Below, piece by piece: positions 5,759-5,984 of a stretch of DNA of 5,984 bases (position 1 is its first letter; every line of letters starts with the position of its first letter). Under the pieces are notes generated by a model. It did no database searches. It was not told the DNA's origin and saw only the letters and a program-made list of their open reading frames with translations. The position numbers and the translations under genes are program-made. Origin of the DNA: Spartobacteria bacterium (lineage in GTDB: Bacteria > Verrucomicrobiota > Verrucomicrobiia > Chthoniobacterales > UBA10450); assembly GCA_003445855.1 (NCBI GenBank), contig DMCG01000192.1, positions 1 to 5,984 of the forward strand, given 5' to 3'.

Positions 5759-5984
5759 ACTGCGGCGTGACGACTCTCTTTGTCAGCAGGCGCAGGGTCG
5801 GCTGTTGAAATCGCGCCAGCTGCACAAGGAGCGATGCGAATCTCGGCGTTAACACTGCCGCGCGGGCGAGGCGATTGATCCATAATCGGCCCCGATACAT
5901 TTTCGCGTGCGCAGTCCGATATTCGCGCTCGACTGATTGTCGATCTTCGCCACGAATGATTTTCGCGATCGCGTTCGCGGCCAG
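5754..5984 (-). CDS. C-terminal fragment of a leftward gene, possibly an FAD-dependent oxidoreductase
   Basis: On the minus strand the frame entering at 5984 stays open for 76 codons and ends at TAG (5756-5754); the other minus frame I read contains a stop. The fragment is rich in Arg, Ala and Leu: LAANAIAKIIRGED near its start, EYRTAHAKMYRGRLWINRLARA in the middle, and a helical tail ending RVVTPQL. An amphipathic, basic C-terminal helix set after a short AxxI..I.RGE helix is reminiscent of geranylgeranyl reductase / UbiH-like FAD-dependent oxidoreductases. The nucleotide-binding parts are outside the window, so this is only a resemblance. The coding call rests on the open frame, the codon pattern and the stop placed exactly at the palindrome end, mirroring folD on the other side. 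Its start is not in the window. Confidence 0.6.
   Translation of the reverse strand: MAANAIAKIIRGEDRQSVEREYRTAHAKMYRGRLWINRLARAAVLTPRFASLLVQLARFQQPTLRLLTKRVVTPQL

Noticed and set aside
1..5984. Search for a novel multi-gene system, CRISPR array, insertion sequence, tRNA or riboswitch
   Set aside because: All sizeable genes but the small lipoprotein fit known housekeeping or common enzyme families. No spaced direct repeats, transposase, integrase or cloverleaf tRNA was seen. The cloverleaf-like fold at 5705-5758 lacks tRNA landmarks such as a T-loop and CCA-compatible acceptor.

Overview
The window is a compact, GC-rich bacterial chromosomal segment carrying mostly housekeeping genes. The mix of proteins (outer-membrane-type lipoprotein signal, periplasmic D,D-carboxypeptidase, DUF374-type acyltransferase) points to a diderm. 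The protein style, weak Shine-Dalgarno usage and the type of intergenic palindrome look to me like a soil Verrucomicrobiota (Chthoniobacterales / Udaeobacter-like). That placement is inference from memory, not a database result.

Layout, left to right. (1) The 3' part of an S-methyl-5'-thioadenosine phosphorylase gene (1-567, +). (2) A 94-base AT-rich gap with promoter-like sequence, then a small lipoprotein gene (662-928, +). (3) A convergent junction whose inverted repeat (919-957) contains both stop codons. (4) A leftward group reading VOC/glyoxalase-type protein (3550 to 3164), D-alanyl-D-alanine carboxypeptidase (3105 to 2167) and bioF (2144 to 948). (5) A 45-base divergent gap (3551-3595). 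(6) A tight rightward group: ubiX (3596-4171), a lysophospholipid-acyltransferase-like gene starting with TTG inside the ubiX stop (4168-4812), and folD (4831-5709). (7) A 54-base palindromic element (5705-5758) that gives folD its stop codon and also gives the stop codon to a leftward gene entering from the right edge (5754-5984). That gene is seen only as its last 76 codons and resembles the C-terminus of FAD-dependent oxidoreductases.

Functionally the genes cover methionine/purine salvage (MTAP), biotin synthesis (bioF), peptidoglycan trimming (S11 carboxypeptidase), possible aldehyde detoxification (VOC protein), prenyl-FMN supply for UbiD-type decarboxylases (ubiX), lipid acylation (DUF374) and one-carbon folate metabolism (folD). 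No single pathway unites them.

I found no defence system, CRISPR array, transposase, tRNA or rRNA. The most interesting material is non-coding. There are two palindromic elements, at 2145-2171 and 5705-5758, that begin with the same TGTAG(T/C)CC and lie exactly across stop codons so that the element itself supplies the TAG. The third convergent junction, 919-957, pairs the two TAA codons with each other in one stem. No gap exceeds 100 bases, so there is no long unexplained region.
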